NCBI GenBank assembly: GCA_027621405.1
Contig: JAQCBT010000016.1
Location: 26,979-90,978, forward strand
From: Pseudomonadota bacterium
GTDB lineage: Bacteria; Pseudomonadota; Gammaproteobacteria; Pseudomonadales; Pseudohongiellaceae
Length of the DNA stretch: 64,000 nt
Direction of reading: 5' to 3'
Made by a program: the position numbers and the translations under genes. Every line of letters starts with the position of its first letter. Positions within the stretch are counted from its first letter, which is position 1. Positions 28,922 through 37,823 of this stretch are shown here, piece by piece. The notes below the pieces were generated by a model. It was given only the letters and a program-made list of their open reading frames with translations, was not told where the DNA came from and did not search any database.

Positions 28922-29770
28922 CTAGGCTGTCTCGGGTGTTGTAACCTTCAGTAGTTTGATCTGGCGGCTGTCGGCATTGAGGATAATTATGTCGAAGTCT
29001 CCGATGCTGATCATTTCCCCGCGCTCCGGGATGTGGCCAAACTCCTGTAGTACCAGGCCGCCAATCGTGGTGAATTCCTGGTCGCTGAACTCAGTATCGA
29101 AGTACTCATTGAATTCATCCACCGGAGTAAGTGCCTTGACAATATAGTTCTGCTCATCAAATTTCTTGATATAGCTGTCATCGTCAACATCGAACTCGTC
29201 TTCGATCTCGCCAACTATCTGTTCCAGTACATCCTCGATTGTCACGACCCCGCAAACACTGCCATATTCGTCTATAACAATCGCCATATGCTGGCGTGTC
29301 TCACGAAACTCTTTTAGAAGTATGTTCAGGCGCTTGCTTTCTGGAACAAAGGTGGCGGGTCGCACAATATCTTTGATATTGAATTTCTCCTGTCCGCCAT
29401 TCAGTACCAGTGGCAGGAGGTCCTTTGCCAGTAGTATTCCCATTACGTTATCGACATTCTCGCCTACTACCGGGAATCGGGAGTGTGACGCCCGGGAAAC
29501 CAGGTCGAGAATTTCGCTCAGGCCAAGATTCGCAGCGACGGTCACTACCTGAGAGCGGGGAATCATGATGTCTCGCACCTGCATGCTCGAAACTTGCAGA
29601 GCACCTTCGATTATGCCGAGCGTGTCGGCGTCGAGTACCTGGTCCTGTTCGGCATTGCGCAACAGTTCCAGCAGGCTTTTTTTGTCGGTGGGTTCGTCAG
29701 AAAAGACTTGTGCAATTTTATCGATCCAGGACTTCGCCCTTGGATCGATCGTAGATTGGTCGTCAGTCAT
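28922..29770 (-). CDS. corC: CorC/YbeX family CBS-domain protein
   Basis: A cytoplasmic CBS-pair protein linked to magnesium and cobalt efflux and, in E. coli (YbeX), to ribosome metabolism. The 282-residue protein has an acidic N-terminus, two CBS domains (about 65-185) including MQVRDIMIPRSQVVTV and VIDEYGSVCGVVTIEDVLE, and a C-terminal CorC/HlyC domain with GDFDIIILNADSRQI. It lies downstream of ybeY on the same strand. In relatives lnt (apolipoprotein N-acyltransferase) follows; here the next bases are a convergent accessory gene. Confidence 0.95.
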   Translation of the reverse strand: MTDDQSTIDPRAKSWIDKIAQVFSDEPTDKKSLLELLRNAEQDQVLDADTLGIIEGALQVSSMQVRDIMIPRSQVVTVAANLGLSEILDLVSRASHSRFPVVGENVDNVMGILLAKDLLPLVLNGGQEKFNIKDIVRPATFVPESKRLNILLKEFRETRQHMAIVIDEYGSVCGVVTIEDVLEQIVGEIEDEFDVDDDSYIKKFDEQNYIVKALTPVDEFNEYFDTEFSDQEFTTIGGLVLQEFGHIPERGEMISIGDFDIIILNADSRQIKLLKVTTPETA

Positions 29771-29809
29771 GACCGTGCTTCTCGCGGCCTCCGTCGGCTA
29801 TACACTGGA

Positions 29810-30289
29810 TTACCCTATCAAATAAGGGTTTGAGAATCCAAGTATTTTAAGTGTGTTGATTTCAAGGCTTTCCATGGCTGATGCCTGCTCGTCATTCATG
29901 TGGTCATGTCCCAGCAAATGCAACAGCCCATGAATGAGCAGGTGTGCCCAATGGGCCTCCAATTCTTTCTCCTGCGAAGTAGCCTCGTGTTCCAGAACCA
30001 CGGGACAGATGGCGATATCTCCTAAAGGGAAATATTGCAGCTCCGTCACAATGGTGTCTGGTAATTCGCTTGGGAATGACAGGACGTTGGTCACTGAATT
30101 CTTCTGTCGGTACGCACTGTTCAAGCGGGTCATCTCTTCTTCATCGACCAGGCGCAGGCTTAATTCGCAGTCCTGATTCCTCGCCGGGTGACTGGATTGG
30201 TCTAATGCGCATTGCAGCCATGCCTGACATCGATCCCTGGAAGGAATCCAGTGTTTTCCATCGTCATCGACGATATCAATCGTGATCAT
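29810..30289 (-). CDS. ybeY: rRNA maturation endoribonuclease YbeY
   Basis: YbeY is a metal-dependent RNase needed for 16S rRNA 3' end maturation and ribosome quality control. The protein has the universal zinc motif in HLLIHGLLHLLGHDH (HxxxHxxxxxH, near residues 112-126 counting from this start), preceded by LSFPSE and LGDIAI. I chose ATG at 30289, giving MITIDIVDDDGK and a 14-base overlap with the end of ybeZ; the longer frame to 30316 would overlap by 41 bases. It belongs to the miaB-ybeZ-ybeY-corC group. Confidence 0.95.
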   Translation of the reverse strand: MITIDIVDDDGKHWIPSRDRCQAWLQCALDQSSHPARNQDCELSLRLVDEEEMTRLNSAYRQKNSVTNVLSFPSELPDTIVTELQYFPLGDIAICPVVLEHEATSQEKELEAHWAHLLIHGLLHLLGHDHMNDEQASAMESLEINTLKILGFSNPYLIG

Positions 30290-31295
30290 CTTCGGCCGAC
30301 TTTTTCCCCTGGGCATTCAGGGTAGTAACGGTCTGGCGATCATAGGCATCGTAGGCCTCGACGATGCGCTGCACCAGACGGTGTCGCACCACGTCCTTGG
30401 CATTGAAGTAGGTAAAACCGATTCCTTCGACATCTTTAAGAACCTTGCTGACATGCACCAGACCGGAGCGTTCGCCCTTGGGGAGATCTATCTGGGTAAC
30501 GTCCCCGGTGATTACCGCGGTTGACCCGAAACCGATGCGGGTGAGAAACATCTTCATCTGGGCGGTAGTAGTGTTCTGGCTCTCATCAAGGATAATGAAG
30601 GCATTATTCAGGGTTCTACCTCGCATATAAGCCAGCGGAGCAACCTCGATGACATTGCGTTCAATGAGGCGGCCGACTTTTTCAAAGCCCAGCATCTCGT
30701 AGAGCGCATCATAGAGAGGGCGCAGGTAGGGATCAATCTTCTGTGCCAGGTCACCGGGCAGGAAACCAAGTTTCTCGCCAGCTTCTACCGCCGGACGCAC
30801 CAGCAATACTCGCTGCACCTGCTCCTTGATCAGAGCCTCCACGGCACAGGCTACAGCCAGATAGGTTTTCCCTGTGCCGGCTGGTCCGATTCCGAAATTA
30901 ATGTCGTGGCGCTGGATGCTATGCACATACTGACGCTGGTGCCGGCTGCGGGGCTTGATCGTCCCCTTGGGAGTCTTGATCAATGATTCGATGCTGGGCT
31001 CGGCAGACTCATCGAGCTGATCTTCACCGCCCTGAATCTCCTGCAGGGCGAGATGCACCTGGTTCGGGCTCAGGGTCTGGCCTTCCTGTGTCGCCTCATA
31101 CAATGATTCCAGCAGGCGTCCGCCCTCGGCCACAGCATTCTCAGCGCCGCTTAACTGGAACACGTTGCCGCGCTGGCGAATCTTCACGGCCAGTTCTTTC
31201 TCTATCTGTTGGATGTGTTCGTTGAGGCGGCCACAGAGATTGGCCAGGCGCCGCGCATTATCGGGCAGCAGGGTCAGGTTGAGATTAGTTGCCAT
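30276..31295 (-). CDS. ybeZ: PhoH-like ATPase YbeZ
   Basis: A PhoH-family P-loop ATPase, partner of YbeY in RNA metabolism. The 339-residue length is typical. It has an N-terminal single-strand nucleic acid-binding-like region, Walker A in GPAGTGKTYLAVA (about residue 138), LVRPAVEAGEKLGFLPGD, Walker B in AFIILDESQNTT, and GDVTQIDLPKGERSGL. It runs from just after miaB and overlaps ybeY by 14 bases, implying coupled translation. Confidence 0.96.
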   Translation of the reverse strand: MATNLNLTLLPDNARRLANLCGRLNEHIQQIEKELAVKIRQRGNVFQLSGAENAVAEGGRLLESLYEATQEGQTLSPNQVHLALQEIQGGEDQLDESAEPSIESLIKTPKGTIKPRSRHQRQYVHSIQRHDINFGIGPAGTGKTYLAVACAVEALIKEQVQRVLLVRPAVEAGEKLGFLPGDLAQKIDPYLRPLYDALYEMLGFEKVGRLIERNVIEVAPLAYMRGRTLNNAFIILDESQNTTTAQMKMFLTRIGFGSTAVITGDVTQIDLPKGERSGLVHVSKVLKDVEGIGFTYFNAKDVVRHRLVQRIVEAYDAYDRQTVTTLNAQGKKSAEDDHD

Positions 31296-31348
31296 AAGGC
31301 AGGATCATGTCCTCAGGAAGATATTGTCAGGCAGTATAGCAGCCTGAA

Positions 31349-32719
31349 TCAGAGAGTTCCCAGCAGTGAATTGGGCAGGGCTTCGGTCACCCGAATGTTC
31401 GTAAACTGTCCGATCAGGGAATGGTCATCACAGCGGAAATTTACCACCCGATTATTTTCAGTGCGACCCTGCAATGCTCCGGGGTCCTTGCGAGAAACGC
31501 CTGTCACCAGGATGGTTTCATCGGTTCCCACCATGGCTTCACTTATTGCGGCCGCCTGGCTGGTGATCTGGGATTGCAGGGTGGCCAGGCGATGCTTCTT
31601 TTCCTGCTCCGGTGTGTTGTCCTTGATCTCTGCCGCGGGAGTGCCGGGGCGCGCGCTGTAGATAAAACTGAATGAGGTATCGAATCCAATCTCCATGATC
31701 AGGTTCATGGTGTCTTCAAAGTCGGCATTGGTTTCTCCGGGAAATCCAATGATGAAATCCGAGGACAGGCTGATGCCAGGCCGCTTGTTCTTGATCTTGC
31801 GGATTAATGACTTGTATTCGAGCGCGGTATGTCCCCGTTTCATCGCGGCAAGAATTCGATCCGAACCACTCTGCACTGGCAAGTGCAGATGGGATACCAA
31901 TTCAGGAATTTCATCATAGACTTCCACCAGGCTGGGGCTGAATTCAACCGGATGAGAAGTGGTAAAGCGAATTCTGTCGATACCATCGATACTGGCAATG
32001 TATTTGATCAAAAGCGCGAGATCAGCAATCTTGCCATCATGGCTCAGTCCGCGATAGGCATTCACGTTCTGTCCAAGCAGGTTGATTTCCCTGACTCCCT
32101 GGTCGGCAAGATGCACCGCTTCAGCCAGTACATCATCGAGTGGGCGGCTGACTTCTTCCCCTCGGGTATAGGGCACCACGCAGAAGCTGCAGTATTTGCT
32201 GCAGCCTTCCATGATTGTCAGGAACGCCTGGCAGGAGTCTACCTGCGGTTCCGGTAAGCGATCGAATTTCTCGATCTCCGGGAAGCTGATGTCAACGACC
32301 GGACTGTTTCCCCTCTCGGCATTCAGCATCTCGGGCAATTTGTGCAGGGTCTGCGGGCCAAATACCACGTCCACGTAGGGCGCCCGTCTACCAATAGCTT
32401 CTCCTTCCTGGCTGGCAACACAGCCACCCACGGCGATCTTGAGCTGAGGATTCTTCTCCTTCAGGCTACGCCAGCGCCCCAGTTGATGAAACACCTTCTC
32501 CTGGGCTTTCTCCCGGATAGAGCAGGTATTGAGCAACAGGATGTCTGCGTCTTCAGCCGAATCTGTCAGTATGGCCCCTTCCGAATCCTGTAACAGGTCC
32601 AGCATCCTGGATGAGTCATATTCATTCATCTGGCAGCCATGGGTCTTGATAAAGACGCGACGAACCCGCCGCTCTCCTGACCCCGTGACATCGTCTGCTG
32701 GAATAGTTTCGGTACTCAT
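31349..32719 (-). CDS. miaB: tRNA-2-methylthio-N6-dimethylallyladenosine synthase MiaB
   Basis: MiaB adds a methylthio group to i6A37 of tRNAs that read UNN codons. The protein of 456 residues has the N-terminal cluster cysteines in [23 protein letters not shown] and [10 protein letters not shown], radical SAM cysteines in [15 protein letters not shown], and a C-terminal TRAM domain. ATG at 32719 gives [10 protein letters not shown]; a TTG six codons upstream is also open because of a 15-base tandem duplication over this start region. An extended -10 element lies about 75 bases upstream. It heads the miaB-ybeZ-ybeY-corC operon. Confidence 0.96.
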   Translation of the reverse strand: MSTETIPADDVTGSGERRVRRVFIKTHGCQMNEYDSSRMLDLLQDSEGAILTDSAEDADILLLNTCSIREKAQEKVFHQLGRWRSLKEKNPQLKIAVGGCVASQEGEAIGRRAPYVDVVFGPQTLHKLPEMLNAERGNSPVVDISFPEIEKFDRLPEPQVDSCQAFLTIMEGCSKYCSFCVVPYTRGEEVSRPLDDVLAEAVHLADQGVREINLLGQNVNAYRGLSHDGKIADLALLIKYIASIDGIDRIRFTTSHPVEFSPSLVEVYDEIPELVSHLHLPVQSGSDRILAAMKRGHTALEYKSLIRKIKNKRPGISLSSDFIIGFPGETNADFEDTMNLIMEIGFDTSFSFIYSARPGTPAAEIKDNTPEQEKKHRLATLQSQITSQAAAISEAMVGTDETILVTGVSRKDPGALQGRTENNRVVNFRCDDHSLIGQFTNIRVTEALPNSLLGTL

Positions 32720-32791
32720 CAATCTGCTTTTGATCAATCTGCTTCTGTCTGTATGGCCCTGGAGACCAGGGGTCTGTAAAAAAGGACGCGG

Positions 32792-32800
32792 ATTATAGCA
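32792..32800 (-). promoter_or_regulatory. Extended -10 promoter for miaB operon
   Basis: On the minus strand TGCTATAAT gives a perfect -10 hexamer (TATAAT) with an upstream TGN, the extended -10 form that does not need a good -35. The expected transcript start is near 32785, leaving a 5' leader of about 65 bases before the miaB ATG. No TTGACA-like box is found 17 bases upstream, in keeping with the extended type. Confidence 0.5.
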
Positions 32801-32842
32801 GCTATGTTTTCCCAGGCCGATACTCGCTGGATATTGGTTTTC

Positions 32843-32902
32843 CCGGGTTTAGAGCAGGGGCGAGGGAGCCGGCGGGGTATTTCGGATACGCCGCAGACCC
32901 GG
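32843..32902. repeat. Nested inverted repeat in miaB/DUF1820 divergent region
   Basis: CCGGGT (32843-32848) pairs with ACCCGG (32897-32902). Inside lies a second hairpin: GCGG-G-GTAT at 32872-32880 against ATAC-G-CCGC at 32886-32894, with loop TTCGG and one G/G mismatch. It lies between the miaB promoter and the DUF1820 gene. No T-run follows on either strand, so it is not a normal terminator. It may be a leader structure or operator. Confidence 0.3.
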
Positions 32903-33017
32903 AAGCTTGAAATTCTTCGCATAATCCAAATATTAAGGTTAGGCTTATGGAACCCAGTGCCAATCAGGACGATGGCTACTCCATAAAGTCAGATCATTAC
33001 GTAAGGTATTGAAATAA

Positions 33018-33356
33018 ATGACTAATTCCTCGGAAATCTACAAAATAACCTTCCTCAACAAGGGCAAGGTCTACGAAGTATTTGTTAAGCAGGTCTACCA
33101 GAGCGACCTGTATGGTTTTATTGAAATCGAGGAGTTCGTATTCGATAACCGCACCCAGATGGTTGTAGATCCCAGTGAGGAGAAGCTGAAGACCGAATTT
33201 GCAGATGTGCGCCGCAGCTTTATCCCCATGCAGGCCATCATCCGCATCGACGAAGTGGAGAAATCCGGCGTGGCCAAGATCAGCAATGGCGACAATATCA
33301 CGCCATTCCCCATGTCTCTTGTGGGCACCCACAAACTGGACAGCCAGGACAGCTAA
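33018..33356 (+). CDS. DUF1820 family protein
   Basis: A 112-residue soluble protein of the DUF1820 family found across gammaproteobacteria, function unknown. Family-like stretches are YKITFLNKGKVYEVFVKQV, GFIEIEEFVFDN and RRSFIPMQAIIRIDEVEK. It is acidic with no signal peptide, metal ligands or catalytic motif that I can identify. It is followed within 15 bases by the SrkA-type kinase gene on the same strand, so they may share a transcript; that fits no known pathway. The closing stretch (SNGDNITPFPM) is typical of the family. Confidence 0.88.
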   Translation: MTNSSEIYKITFLNKGKVYEVFVKQVYQSDLYGFIEIEEFVFDNRTQMVVDPSEEKLKTEFADVRRSFIPMQAIIRIDEVEKSGVAKISNGDNITPFPMSLVGTHKLDSQDS

Positions 33357-33371
33357 CCGGCTCCCGTTCAT

Positions 33372-34364
33372 TTGAGTTCAAGCGATCACCCTTATTCTAC
33401 CCTGACTCCCGATGCAGTACTCGATGCTGTGGAGGAGTTGGGGTTCGAAACCGACGCTCGTATATTTGCCCTCAACAGTTACGAAAATCGTGTCTATCAG
33501 GTAGGCATCAGCGACAGCTATTTCCTGATTGTGAAATTTTACCGTCCCGGGCGCTGGACCCGGGAACAGATCGAGGAAGAGCATGGGTTCTTGAGAGAGC
33601 TCGCCGAGCTGGAGATTCCGGTTGTGCCTCCAATGCAGTTTGCTGGGAGGGGTAGCCTGTTGCAGTTCCGTGAGTTCTTCGTGGCCGTGTTTCCCCAATT
33701 CATCGGTCGACCCCCGGAGCTGGATTCCCTGGACAATCTGCTGATCATGGGGCGCTATATAGGGCGCATTCATGCCGCCGGTGAACAGGGCAGGTTTCAT
33801 GAGCGAGAGGTAATCAGTGTCGAGCGCTTCTGTATTGACAGCAGGGAGTTCTTGCTGACAAACGACTTCCTGCCTTCCGAATTAGTGCCGGCTTATGAGA
33901 CGCTCTCGGCCGAGCTGGTCACTAAGGTCCAGCAACGCTTTGCCGCTGTCGACAATTTACAGACCCTGCGCATACACGGCGACTGTCATCCGGGTAACGT
34001 GCTGTGGCGGGACGATGTGCCTACATTTGTAGACTTTGATGATGCGGTAACCGGGCCTGCGATCCAGGATCTGTGGATGATGCTGTCTGGAGACCGTAAC
34101 CAGCGACAGGCACAGCTTCTGGAGTTGGTAGAAGGCTATAACGAGTTTCATGATTTTAAAGTGAGAGAACTGACGCTTGTTGAATCACTGCGCTCAATGC
34201 GATTGATGCATTATGCAGCCTGGCTGGCGCGCCGCTGGGGCGACCCGGCATTTCCCCTCAGCTTCCCCTGGTTCAATACCCAACGCTATTGGTCAGAGCA
34301 TATACTCGAGTTGCGTGAGCAGATGGCGGCCCTGGATGAGCCGCCATTGGAGTTACTCAACTAA
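33372..34364 (+). CDS. srkA: Serine/threonine protein kinase SrkA (YihE/RdoA family)
   Basis: A eukaryotic-like kinase of the YihE family, which protects cells from stress-induced death and works near the Cpx envelope response in E. coli. The 330-residue protein has the start LTPDAVLDAVEELGFE, the nucleotide-binding LNSYENRVYQVG, VKFYRPGRWT (conserved Lys), catalytic HGDCHPGNVLWRDD, and the metal-binding DFDDAVTGPAIQDLW. The start is TTG at 33372, since no ATG lies upstream in frame and the family begins here. It is 15 bases after DUF1820. Confidence 0.93.
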   Translation: MSSSDHPYSTLTPDAVLDAVEELGFETDARIFALNSYENRVYQVGISDSYFLIVKFYRPGRWTREQIEEEHGFLRELAELEIPVVPPMQFAGRGSLLQFREFFVAVFPQFIGRPPELDSLDNLLIMGRYIGRIHAAGEQGRFHEREVISVERFCIDSREFLLTNDFLPSELVPAYETLSAELVTKVQQRFAAVDNLQTLRIHGDCHPGNVLWRDDVPTFVDFDDAVTGPAIQDLWMMLSGDRNQRQAQLLELVEGYNEFHDFKVRELTLVESLRSMRLMHYAAWLARRWGDPAFPLSFPWFNTQRYWSEHILELREQMAALDEPPLELLN

Positions 34365-34386
34365 GCGGTCGCCGTGCCAGGGCGTA

Positions 34387-34893
34387 CTACTGAGGCAGGT
34401 GCTCGATGATGGCTGCTTCGATCATTTCCATGTCTCCGCTACGGAAGCCCATGTGCACGAGCTTCACTTCGCCATCAGGTGCGATCAGGTAGGAAGATGG
34501 CATGCCGATAACGCCGAACAATTCGGCAGCATCGCCCTCCGGATCTACCGGGATAAGAAAGTCCAGGGGAGTGTCTTCGAGGAAGTCCAGGCCATCTTCA
34601 ATGGGGTTGTCAACCGTGATGGCAACTACTTCCAGGCCCTGATCCTTATATTTGTGGTACATCTCGTTATAGAGGGGCAGGGACTGCAGGCAAGGTGCGC
34701 ACCAGGAGGCCCAGAAATCCACATAGATAGTCTTGCCTGCAAGACTCTGCAAGGAGATATTGGGCTGGCCTTCATAAATTGACGGCAAATCAAAAGCGGG
34801 TGCTGGCTCGCCTTCTTCAACAGCAAACGATGTCAATGAAAGTGTGCTTAGTAGCAGCGCGGCAGCGGACAACAGGGCAGGGTTGGTCTTCAT
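34387..34893 (-). CDS. TlpA/ResA-type periplasmic thioredoxin
   Basis: A periplasmic thiol-disulphide oxidoreductase of the TlpA/ResA group. The 168-residue protein has a signal peptide ending near SFA, the redox motif FWASWCAPC near residues 60-70, then IPVDPEGDAAELFGVIGMPSSYLI with the cis-Pro loop and GFRSGDMEMIEA. It most likely keeps cysteines of other exported proteins reduced, as in cytochrome c maturation. An AAGGAAA ribosome site precedes ATG. It lies downstream of the desaturase gene with a 144-base gap. Confidence 0.92.
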   Translation of the reverse strand: MKTNPALLSAAALLLSTLSLTSFAVEEGEPAPAFDLPSIYEGQPNISLQSLAGKTIYVDFWASWCAPCLQSLPLYNEMYHKYKDQGLEVVAITVDNPIEDGLDFLEDTPLDFLIPVDPEGDAAELFGVIGMPSSYLIAPDGEVKLVHMGFRSGDMEMIEAAIIEHLPQ

Positions 34894-35037
34894 GCTGGAT
34901 CGTTTCCTTCTGTCTGGATTTTTAGTTGCACTTATTAGTCGACTAAATGGACCCGCAACATCACCCAGTCATTTCATCAGTAAAAGGCACTATAACGCAG
35001 CAAATTTCGATCCGTCCACTTGAATCGGTGGCGATTG

Positions 35038-36234
35038 TCAGGCTGGCAAAGGCATGGGACTGCCGATATTGCGTAGCATTTCACGCCAACGGCGATTCTG
35101 CACCTTTACCTTGAACTGCAGCTCACGATATCGATCCCGTACCTGTAGTTGCTCCCAACGTTCCAGCTGACAAAGAGTCTCGTGAAAGCGCTGGCTCCTG
35201 AGTTCATACCAGGCCTGGCGCTGCTCATTCAATTGCTGAAGCAATTGCAGGAATTGCTCGTATTCTGTTTCGAGTGCCATGCGCCATTTTTCGGGCATGT
35301 TCAGGAGGTCACAACGGGCGCTGGCATGCCGGTATTGCATGCTGATGCGGGCGGCTTCGATTTTGGCCTGGGGTGTACGCTTGAGATTACGGGTAATACC
35401 AACCCAGGACAGGGCCCTGATCAGCCACTTGGTGGGATCGAAGTGCCACCACTTCACGCCATTACGATAATCCCATTGAAAGGTATGGTGGAAATTATGA
35501 TAGCCCTCGCCATAGGTGATCAGGGCGAGAAATGGATTATCCCGTGCAGAGCTGGCATCGCTGTAGGTCTGTTTGCCCCACATATGGGCAATCGAATTGA
35601 TCAACCAGGTAACGTGTTGGCTAAGCACTAGCCGCAGGAGACCGGCCAGTAATAATGACGCAATAATGTCCCCATGCAGGAAACCGACCAGTGCCGGTAG
35701 TCCGATGTTCATGATGAGTAACAGGGCGAGGTAGTGTTTGTGTTGCCACACCACGACAGGGTCCCGTTGCAGGTCCTTCACGTTCGAGAAGTCCCGCTTG
35801 CCACTGGGGTAATTGCGCAGAATCCAGCCGATGTGCGAGAACCAGAAACCGCGTCCGGCGGAATAGGGATCGTGATCATTATTATCCACATATTGATGAT
35901 GGCGGCGATGATCCGATGCCCAGTGCAGCACATCGTTCTGCAGGGCGCAGGCCCCGCCAAGGGCAAAGATCAGGCGCAGTACCGGATGCGCCTGGTAGGT
36001 CTTGTGAGACCACATGCGGTGATAGCCCGCAGTGATGGACAGCCCACAGAAGGCCATCATGAAAATGAAGAACAACCACTCGAACAGGTCGTAACCGTAG
36101 AAGAAGCCATAGAGGGGAACCAGGGTTAACGCGAGGACAGGGGTCGCTGTGAACAGGACCATATTGGTCCAATTGACGGGTGCTTCTTTCGTATCTTCTG
36201 TTGCCGCGACTACTGCGTTTTCCTTACTGCCCAT
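35038..36234 (-). CDS. Delta-9-type acyl-CoA/acyl-lipid desaturase
   Basis: A membrane di-iron fatty acid desaturase that introduces a double bond into acyl chains. The 398-residue protein has four membrane helices in two pairs and the three His boxes in order: HRMWSH (near residue 68), HRRHH (near 110) and HNFHH (near 247). The final about 120 residues form a charged, coiled-coil-like tail rich in Gln, Glu and Arg, longer than in many bacterial members. ATG follows GAGGAGAG. Such enzymes adjust membrane fluidity in the cold in addition to FabA/FabB. Confidence 0.93.
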   Translation of the reverse strand: MGSKENAVVAATEDTKEAPVNWTNMVLFTATPVLALTLVPLYGFFYGYDLFEWLFFIFMMAFCGLSITAGYHRMWSHKTYQAHPVLRLIFALGGACALQNDVLHWASDHRRHHQYVDNNDHDPYSAGRGFWFSHIGWILRNYPSGKRDFSNVKDLQRDPVVVWQHKHYLALLLIMNIGLPALVGFLHGDIIASLLLAGLLRLVLSQHVTWLINSIAHMWGKQTYSDASSARDNPFLALITYGEGYHNFHHTFQWDYRNGVKWWHFDPTKWLIRALSWVGITRNLKRTPQAKIEAARISMQYRHASARCDLLNMPEKWRMALETEYEQFLQLLQQLNEQRQAWYELRSQRFHETLCQLERWEQLQVRDRYRELQFKVKVQNRRWREMLRNIGSPMPLPA

Positions 36235-36472
36235 GCTTCACACTCTCCTCTGCAACCGTTCTGGAGCTATTCTGTTAATGGGGTTGGCCTTTGCGCATTA
36301 CAAGCTCCGGGCTTGCTGCCGATGCCCCGATTTTGGTGGGTAGTCGCAGACCTGCATACAATTCACCCGGGAACAGTATAGTACGAACGTTGGATTTCCA
36401 TAACTTTGGAAATGCAGGTTCAGGCCAGGCAACGGCTGACAATAACAGAGCCCACGGGCGAGGAGGCAGTGT

Positions 36473-36688
36473 ATGAGTTTGGAGGACAAGCTGGTCGACC
36501 TGGAGAGTCGCTATAGTCACCAGGAGGATCTCCTGCAGCAATTGAACGATATAGTGGCCAGCCAGGGCCGGCAACTGGATCTGCTGGAGAACAAGATTCA
36601 GCTGATGTATGGGCGCATCAGTGATCTCCAGTCCCAGATTCCTGTCTCTGGTGACGCGGCAGTAAATGAACCACCGCCGCACTACTAG
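36473..36688 (+). CDS. slyX: SlyX family protein
   Basis: A 71-residue SlyX homologue. The protein is one continuous coiled coil (about 1-58: LEDKLVDLESRYSHQEDLLQ, then NKIQLMYGRISDLQSQI) ending in the typical proline-rich PPPHY. Function is unknown in all species. ATG is preceded by GAGGAGG. A possible -10, TATAGT, lies about 95 bases upstream. No slyD lies beside it, unlike in enterobacteria. Confidence 0.93.
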   Translation: MSLEDKLVDLESRYSHQEDLLQQLNDIVASQGRQLDLLENKIQLMYGRISDLQSQIPVSGDAAVNEPPPHY

Positions 36689-36861
36689 ATAGGCACTTTA
36701 CAGGCTTTGCCGGGAGGCTATTTTCAAGGCTAAAACAATGATCTGGCTTAAGTTTCGATTCAGCTTGGCTTTGCTACTTTAGCATCGTGAAATGGAAAAG
36801 AGCCGAGGCGCAGGTATCCCGCCGAATGCTCAACTGTTTAGCCGTAGGAGAAGATCAGATC

Positions 36862-37386
36862 ATGAAAAAGTCAGCCGCACTATTCTTTACTATGGGTTCT
36901 TTGGTCGCCGGTTCGGCGACTGCCGAAACCAGTTATGAATATGCCCAGGTGCTGGAGTCGCGACCTATTTATCAGGTGGTGGAAGTGCAGACTCCCGTTG
37001 AGCAGTGCTGGGAGGAGGAAGTCGCCATTGACCGATATCCCCGTCGCAGCGATTCGAACACGCCGGTACTGGTGAGTACGATCATCGGTGGTGCCATCGG
37101 TAATGCCGTGGGCCACGGCAAGAGCAACAAGCGAGTCGGTGCGGTGGTTGGTTCTATTTTGGGGCACTCAATCGGTCGTGATATAGTGCGCAGCAATAAT
37201 CGCTCCAGCGTGCGCGAATACGAAGTAGTCCAGCGTTGTGAGACTGCTTATGAACAACATGAAGAGGAGCGCCTGCTAGGTTATCAGGTCACTTATCTTT
37301 ATCAGGGTGAGGAGTACTCGGTGCGGACTGACACTGATCCCGGTGACAGAATTCGTTTGCGAGTAGACGTTCAGCCTATACTTTAA
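36862..37386 (+). CDS. Glycine-zipper 2TM exported protein
   Basis: A 174-residue exported protein with the glycine-zipper 2TM (Rick_17kDa-like) fold: VLVSTIIGGAIGNAVGHG and VGAVVGSILGHSIGRD at about residues 70-115, two short Gly/Ala-rich helices likely to insert in a membrane. ATG at 36862 (MKKSAALFFTMGSLV) gives a clean signal peptide; an upstream ATG at 36787 would add 25 unlikely residues. A cysteine occurs on each side of the zipper. Members often sit in the outer membrane or periplasm and respond to envelope stress. It lies 47 bases before the PepSY gene of a two-component operon. Confidence 0.82.
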   Translation: MKKSAALFFTMGSLVAGSATAETSYEYAQVLESRPIYQVVEVQTPVEQCWEEEVAIDRYPRRSDSNTPVLVSTIIGGAIGNAVGHGKSNKRVGAVVGSILGHSIGRDIVRSNNRSSVREYEVVQRCETAYEQHEEERLLGYQVTYLYQGEEYSVRTDTDPGDRIRLRVDVQPIL

Positions 37387-37433
37387 GATCCAGTCTGCCG
37401 CTTACACACGATCAGCCTGGATTGAGGTGAGAA

Positions 37434-37769
37434 TTGAAAAAGCACATTTCAGTGATTTTGTTGGGACTCTCCCTGTTGAGTCTGGCTGCACAAGGCCAGG
37501 CTCAACTCTTGCCGTTCCAGGTAGACCAGAATCAGCTGGATCGAAACAACCCCCTGCGAGAAATACGCAATAATCCCCAGGAAAATGGCAGAATCACTGA
37601 GAGGCAAGCAGTGAATCTGGCTCGTCAACAGTTCGCCGGAAATATTCTGCGGGTTACCCTAATTGGCGAACCTCCCAACCAACGTTATCAGATTCGCATG
37701 GAGAACGCGGGCAAGGTGTTCACGGTATTCGTCCATGCGACAACCGGCGAAGTGACAGGCGACAGCTAA
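37434..37769 (+). CDS. Exported PepSY-domain protein
   Basis: A 111-residue periplasmic protein with a signal peptide (MKKHISVILLGLSLLSL, cleavage near AQGQA) and one PepSY domain: ERQAVNLARQQFAGNILRV and YQIRMENAGKVFTVFVHATTGEV. The start is TTG directly behind an excellent GAGGTGA ribosome site. PepSY proteins inhibit proteases or sense envelope conditions. It lies just upstream of a response regulator and histidine kinase in one direction, so it may modulate the sensor. Confidence 0.87.
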   Translation: MKKHISVILLGLSLLSLAAQGQAQLLPFQVDQNQLDRNNPLREIRNNPQENGRITERQAVNLARQQFAGNILRVTLIGEPPNQRYQIRMENAGKVFTVFVHATTGEVTGDS

Positions 37770-37823
37770 ACCGCAAGCTGATTGCCCTGAACAACATCAA
37801 CAATGAACAAGTAGGTTAGTGCG

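Noticed and set aside
32757..32785. CCCTGG/CCAGGG hairpin near miaB as a terminator
   Set aside because: The adjoining run is A on the plus strand, and on the minus strand the T-run precedes the hairpin.
32905..32930. CTTGAAA resembling a sigma-32 -35 box upstream of the DUF1820 gene
   Set aside because: The expected CCCCAT-type -10 is not found at 12-15 bases; TCCAAATA is too weak.
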